This document shows, one piece after another, positions 31,155 through 33,841 of a stretch of DNA of 33,841 nt (position 1 is its first letter; each line of letters starts with the position of its first letter). The stretch is from Candidatus Martarchaeota archaeon. Its GTDB lineage: Archaea > Micrarchaeota > Micrarchaeia > Micrarchaeales > CABMGC01. The notes below the pieces were generated by a model, which worked only from the letters and a program-made list of their open reading frames with translations, was not told the origin of the DNA and made no database searches. Location: NCBI GenBank assembly GCA_023485825.1, contig JAMCZF010000051.1:1-33841 (forward strand), read 5' to 3'. A program made the translations under genes and the position numbers.

Positions 31155-32462
31155 ATGCGGAATAGGATGGAAAGAATCCCGGCGCCCAAGAGCGCAGCCG
31201 GCTCCAATGCGGACGCGCTCAGCAGGCTGCGCAGGGACCCTGCGTTGGAGCATATAGCTCCTTACCTCAGCCTAAGATCAGCCAAGCTTCCGACCGGAAT
31301 CCTGAGCAAGGACAGGCAGCGGATCGCTGAGCGCGTGGAAGCTGCGCTTTACGCGGGTGCAGGGGCAGGGAAGGCCCAGTCAGAGTACCGCAAACTGGCC
31401 GCAAGGTTCTCCAAGCTCATCGCTGTGCGGTATCTTGAGCGCGGCGTACACGTCCGCGGGATCACCGATAGCATGAGCATGTCCCTTCCGATGCTCGGAA
31501 GGCACCTGCGCACAGAGCTTGACACAGCAACTGAGCACGGGCTCCCGAATCCGGGCGTGAACCTGTCGCGGTACAGCGCTTCGCTGATGCTTGGTATAAA
31601 AGGGCTTCTGAGGCACCACAGGCACGGAGCGGTGCGCAGCAACGCGGACACGATATTCAACGTGGCGATGAAGCAGAGGCGCCCTCAGCTGGCAGCGAAA
31701 CTGGCAGAGGGCGCGCAGGGCACGTACGATAGGCTCGCAGGGCACCGGGACAGGATAGTGCGCAGCAACGCGGGGCTCCTGCTGTATGCCGCGCTTCTCA
31801 GGGGGGACCTGCAGCATGCGACGAAGATGGCAAGCATCGCGCAGGGGACGTACGCGTGGCTTATTAGACATCCCGAGGAGACGGTGCGCAGCAACGCGGG
31901 CAGCATAATGCACGCTGTCTTCCTGTGCGGCGACGTCCAGCGCGCAAGGTCGCTGGCAGAGGGCGCGCGCGTTGCATATGACATGCTGAAGTGCCACCGT
32001 CACAGGGCGGTGCGGAATAACGCGCGGACAATAATGTATGCGATGTTCAACAGCGGAAGCCTGTCGCTGCCAGAGCGCCTTGCAAGGGGCGCGGGAAAGG
32101 CGCATGCCTGGCTGTCTTCGCATGACGACGAGCTGGTGCGCAGGAACTCGGGAACAATACTGCAGATAGCCCTTGGCGCGGGCAGGCTCGCGCTTGTCAA
32201 GAGGTACGCGCGCATCGTAGCGCACGCGCACAAAAGGCTCGGGAGCAGCTCCAGCGCCGCGCTGCGCGTGGGCGCGAGAAGCAAGGCAAACATGATGCTG
32301 CGCACGCGGAGCCTCTCGCGCATGCGCAGACTCGCTTCCAAGCTCGAGATGCCAAGCATGGAAGCAGCGGGCCCGCATGCCATAAGGGCTGCAGGCGTGA
32401 TTCAAAGACATCGGGCACTTCAAGCTGAAAATCCTACAAAGTTGCGGTTGGAGAGCTCCTAG
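31155..32462 (+). CDS. Putative HTH protein with six 42-residue repeats
   Basis: 435 residues, highly basic, no membrane segment. Residues about 86-122 (RYLERGVHVRGITDSMSMS and then LGRHLRTEL) look like a helix-turn-helix. From residue 152 to 403 six tandem repeats of exactly 42 residues follow, with pattern L..H....VRxNAxTI..A.......A..LA.GA...Y. The motif VRSNA or VRNNA starts the second helix of each unit. This resembles ARM/HEAT-style alpha-alpha solenoids but matches no named repeat that I know. The sixth unit is degenerate. The C-terminal tail (about 404-435) is basic. Start ATG 31155; ATG 31167 is an alternative. Function unknown. An HTH plus solenoid suggests DNA binding joined to a protein or peptide sensor. 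Confidence 0.75.
   Translation: MRNRMERIPAPKSAAGSNADALSRLRRDPALEHIAPYLSLRSAKLPTGILSKDRQRIAERVEAALYAGAGAGKAQSEYRKLAARFSKLIAVRYLERGVHVRGITDSMSMSLPMLGRHLRTELDTATEHGLPNPGVNLSRYSASLMLGIKGLLRHHRHGAVRSNADTIFNVAMKQRRPQLAAKLAEGAQGTYDRLAGHRDRIVRSNAGLLLYAALLRGDLQHATKMASIAQGTYAWLIRHPEETVRSNAGSIMHAVFLCGDVQRARSLAEGARVAYDMLKCHRHRAVRNNARTIMYAMFNSGSLSLPERLARGAGKAHAWLSSHDDELVRRNSGTILQIALGAGRLALVKRYARIVAHAHKRLGSSSSAALRVGARSKANMMLRTRSLSRMRRLASKLEMPSMEAAGPHAIRAAGVIQRHRALQAENPTKLRLESS
31608..32363 (+). repeat. Six tandem 126-bp coding repeats
   Basis: Each unit is 126 bp. The motif GTGCGCAGCAACGCGG recurs exactly at 31632, 31758 and 31884, and in variant form at 32010 and 32136. The last unit is diverged. Strong conservation of the VRSNA codons with free change elsewhere argues for selection on the protein. 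Confidence 0.8.
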
Positions 32463-32480
32463 CCATGGAGAAGAACCTCT

Positions 32481-32490
32481 AAAATATATA
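32481..32490 (+). promoter_or_regulatory. TATA box of the ABC transporter operon
   Basis: AAAATATATA is centred 28 bp before ATG 32514, which supports a leaderless transcript starting at that ATG and not at the earlier in-frame ATG 32493. Confidence 0.5.
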
Positions 32491-32513
32491 TCATGCAATC
32501 TATAAGGGATTTG

Positions 32514-33440
32514 ATGGTGAGTCTCTCCTTCAGCAATATAAGCAAGAGCTACACGAAGGGCAAGAAGGCCCTCAACAGGGTCAGCTTCAGCTACGACGGC
32601 AACGGCATACTCGCGCTCATCGGGCGCAACGGCGCGGGCAAGACGACCCTTATACGCATACTCGCGACAGAGCTGATGCCCGACAGCGGCACGGCCAGCA
32701 TTGACGGAATCGACCTGATAAAGGACCCAGACCGCGTGCGCGGCGACATGTCAATAGTTCCGCAAGAGGCGAGGACCATAGGCTGGCTCACCCCCGCGCA
32801 GAACATAACCACATACCTGCTATACAGGGGCCTGTCGTACAAAGAGGCATCGCTCCGTGCGCTGAAGGCCATGGAAGAGGTCGGCATATCCGAGTACAAG
32901 GACACTGTCACGAGGAAGCTCTCCGGCGGCACCAAGCGCAAGACCCTTGTGGCCATGATCCTCGCATCTGAATCAAGGCTCATATTCCTGGACGAGCCCA
33001 CCACCGGGCTGGATCCCATCTCAAGGGAGGAGCTGTGGAATGTGCTCAACAAGCTCAAGAAGGACAGGCTCATAGTACTAACAACGCATTACCTTGAGGA
33101 GGCGGAACGCCTTGCAGACAGGATATGCGTCATAGAAGACGGGAAACTCATGGCCCATGGCACCATGGACGAGCTGCGCATGAAGATACGATACCAGTAC
33201 AGCATAAGGCTGCCTGCGAACAGCTACAGGCCCAGGGCCAGGGGCAGGCTGGTGAGGGGCACAGACGGCGGCATGCAGATACTGACTGACGAGCAGGAAG
33301 CCTTCAGGGTATCGAAGGAGCTCATAAAGAAGGGCATAAGGTTCTCATCGAACCCAGTATCGCTGGAGGACATATTCTACTTCATTGTCAAGAAATCAAT
33401 CGACAGGGACGATAAAGAAGGCAATTACGATGAGTGGTAG
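32514..33440 (+). CDS. ABC transporter ATP-binding protein
   Basis: 308 residues from ATG 32514. Walker A GRNGAGKT (37-44), Q-loop Gln84, signature LSGGT (136-140), Walker B RLIFLDE (155-161) and H-loop His192 are all present, so the ATPase should be active. It belongs to the DrrA/CcmA-like group that pairs with ABC-2 permeases to export drugs, lipids or polysaccharide. The C-terminal 90 residues (after about 215) form the extra domain typical of that group. Its stop overlaps the permease start by 11 bp. Substrate unknown. Confidence 0.93.
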   Translation: MVSLSFSNISKSYTKGKKALNRVSFSYDGNGILALIGRNGAGKTTLIRILATELMPDSGTASIDGIDLIKDPDRVRGDMSIVPQEARTIGWLTPAQNITTYLLYRGLSYKEASLRALKAMEEVGISEYKDTVTRKLSGGTKRKTLVAMILASESRLIFLDEPTTGLDPISREELWNVLNKLKKDRLIVLTTHYLEEAERLADRICVIEDGKLMAHGTMDELRMKIRYQYSIRLPANSYRPRARGRLVRGTDGGMQILTDEQEAFRVSKELIKKGIRFSSNPVSLEDIFYFIVKKSIDRDDKEGNYDEW

Positions 33441-33841
33441 GAACGCAGCGAGCCAGATACTCGCATCGGTGCTTGTCAATGCCATCTACGCCATGAAGAA
33501 TTACCCGGTAATGATGATAAACGCCATGCTTGCGCCGCTCTCGATACTGTTTGTCATAACCTTCGTGAGCAGGGGCGCGCTGGTTGGCGTAGGCATCGAG
33601 GGCGCGCTGATAATGACCATGATATCCAGCGGAATCGGCCTCCAAGGCGATCTCTCGCACCTCAAGAACGACTTCAAGCTGCAGGACATGGTTGTCACAT
33701 CGCCCACAAAGTCATCGACGTACATGGCAGGGATGGGCCTCTCTGAGATAATATACTCGCTTCCTGTCATAGCGTTGTTGACGGTGCTCGCAACAATATA
33801 CATACATCCCACGGCCCTGCAGCTTGAAGTCGTTCTTGAGG
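33430..33841 (+). CDS. ABC-2 type permease, N-terminal part
   Basis: The first 137 codons run off the window. After a short cytoplasmic N-terminus there are hydrophobic segments at about 24-45 and 56-72, then a loop with LSHLKNDFKLQDMVVTSPTK, the cytoplasmic coupling segment typical of ABC-2 permeases, and a third segment at about 107-126. It is the membrane partner of the ATPase, translated from an overlapping ATG inside that gene's end. Confidence 0.88.
   Translation, partial: MSGRNAASQILASVLVNAIYAMKNYPVMMINAMLAPLSILFVITFVSRGALVGVGIEGALIMTMISSGIGLQGDLSHLKNDFKLQDMVVTSPTKSSTYMAGMGLSEIIYSLPVIALLTVLATIYIHPTALQLEVVLE

Noticed and set aside
31608..32363. Tandem 126-bp repeats considered as a CRISPR array
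   Set aside because: Units are head-to-tail without unique spacers and form a continuous coding frame with a protein-level repeat.
31380..32498. 372-codon frame antisense to the 42-residue-repeat protein
   Set aside because: The repeat keeps the antisense frame open. The + strand has a TATA box, a start and codon conservation centred on VRSNA, so the sense frame is the real one.
1..33841. tRNA, rRNA or other stable RNA genes
   Set aside because: I looked for T-loop-like GTTCRANNC with matching cloverleaf arms and saw none. A covariance-model search would be decisive.

Overview
The window comes from an archaeon. Genes are preceded by TATA-like boxes about 25 bp upstream of leaderless or short-leader starts. 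The pilins carry archaeal class III (QxSxE) signal peptides, and there are two tandem ftsZ genes, THUMP and FtsJ-type RNA methylation and an ATP-dependent DNA ligase. GTG and TTG starts and 4-bp stop/start overlaps are common. The style fits a DPANN-type lineage such as Micrarchaeota, but that placement is an inference from gene style, not from a phylogenetic marker.

Layout. 1-505: 5' half of a TnpB gene with its IS200/IS605 left end. 559-1137: isochorismatase-family hydrolase. 1158-1493: winged-helix protein divergent from a large + strand operon (1629-8788) that encodes a secretion ATPase, a platform protein split over two small genes, and nine short or secreted pilin-like proteins. Facing it, 8831-15046 on the - strand encodes a second machine: a wHTH/coiled-coil protein, a second secretion ATPase, a small unknown protein and two T2SF membrane proteins. 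The second block is interrupted by IS605 relics and a perfect palindrome at 11400-11664. A degenerate tandem copy of the coiled-coil gene's promoter and 5' end lies at about 15145-15390.

15412-24993 is mostly chromosomal core: DNA ligase, THUMP/FtsJ methyltransferase, zinc-finger/wHTH protein, two FtsZ, an anchored surface protein, an HDAC-family deacetylase and a 14-TM type MFS exporter. 25147-25663 is an internally deleted IS605 element with a decayed tnpB. It is followed by two glycolytic genes (bacterial-type phosphoglycerate mutase GpmI and enolase, convergent), and then a small operon of MazG pyrophosphohydrolase, CYTH-like protein and AlkD-like DNA glycosylase. An IS481-like element (30076-31043) sits exactly at the alkD stop codon. 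The window ends with an unusual protein made of a putative HTH plus six 42-residue repeats, and an ABC transporter (ATPase plus partial permease).

The most distinctive content is the pair of convergent type IV pilus-like machines (about 13.4 kb). All visible pilins are in one block, the two assembly engines are of different design, and no prepilin peptidase is in the window. The HTH/42-residue-repeat protein is the best candidate for an undescribed protein family.
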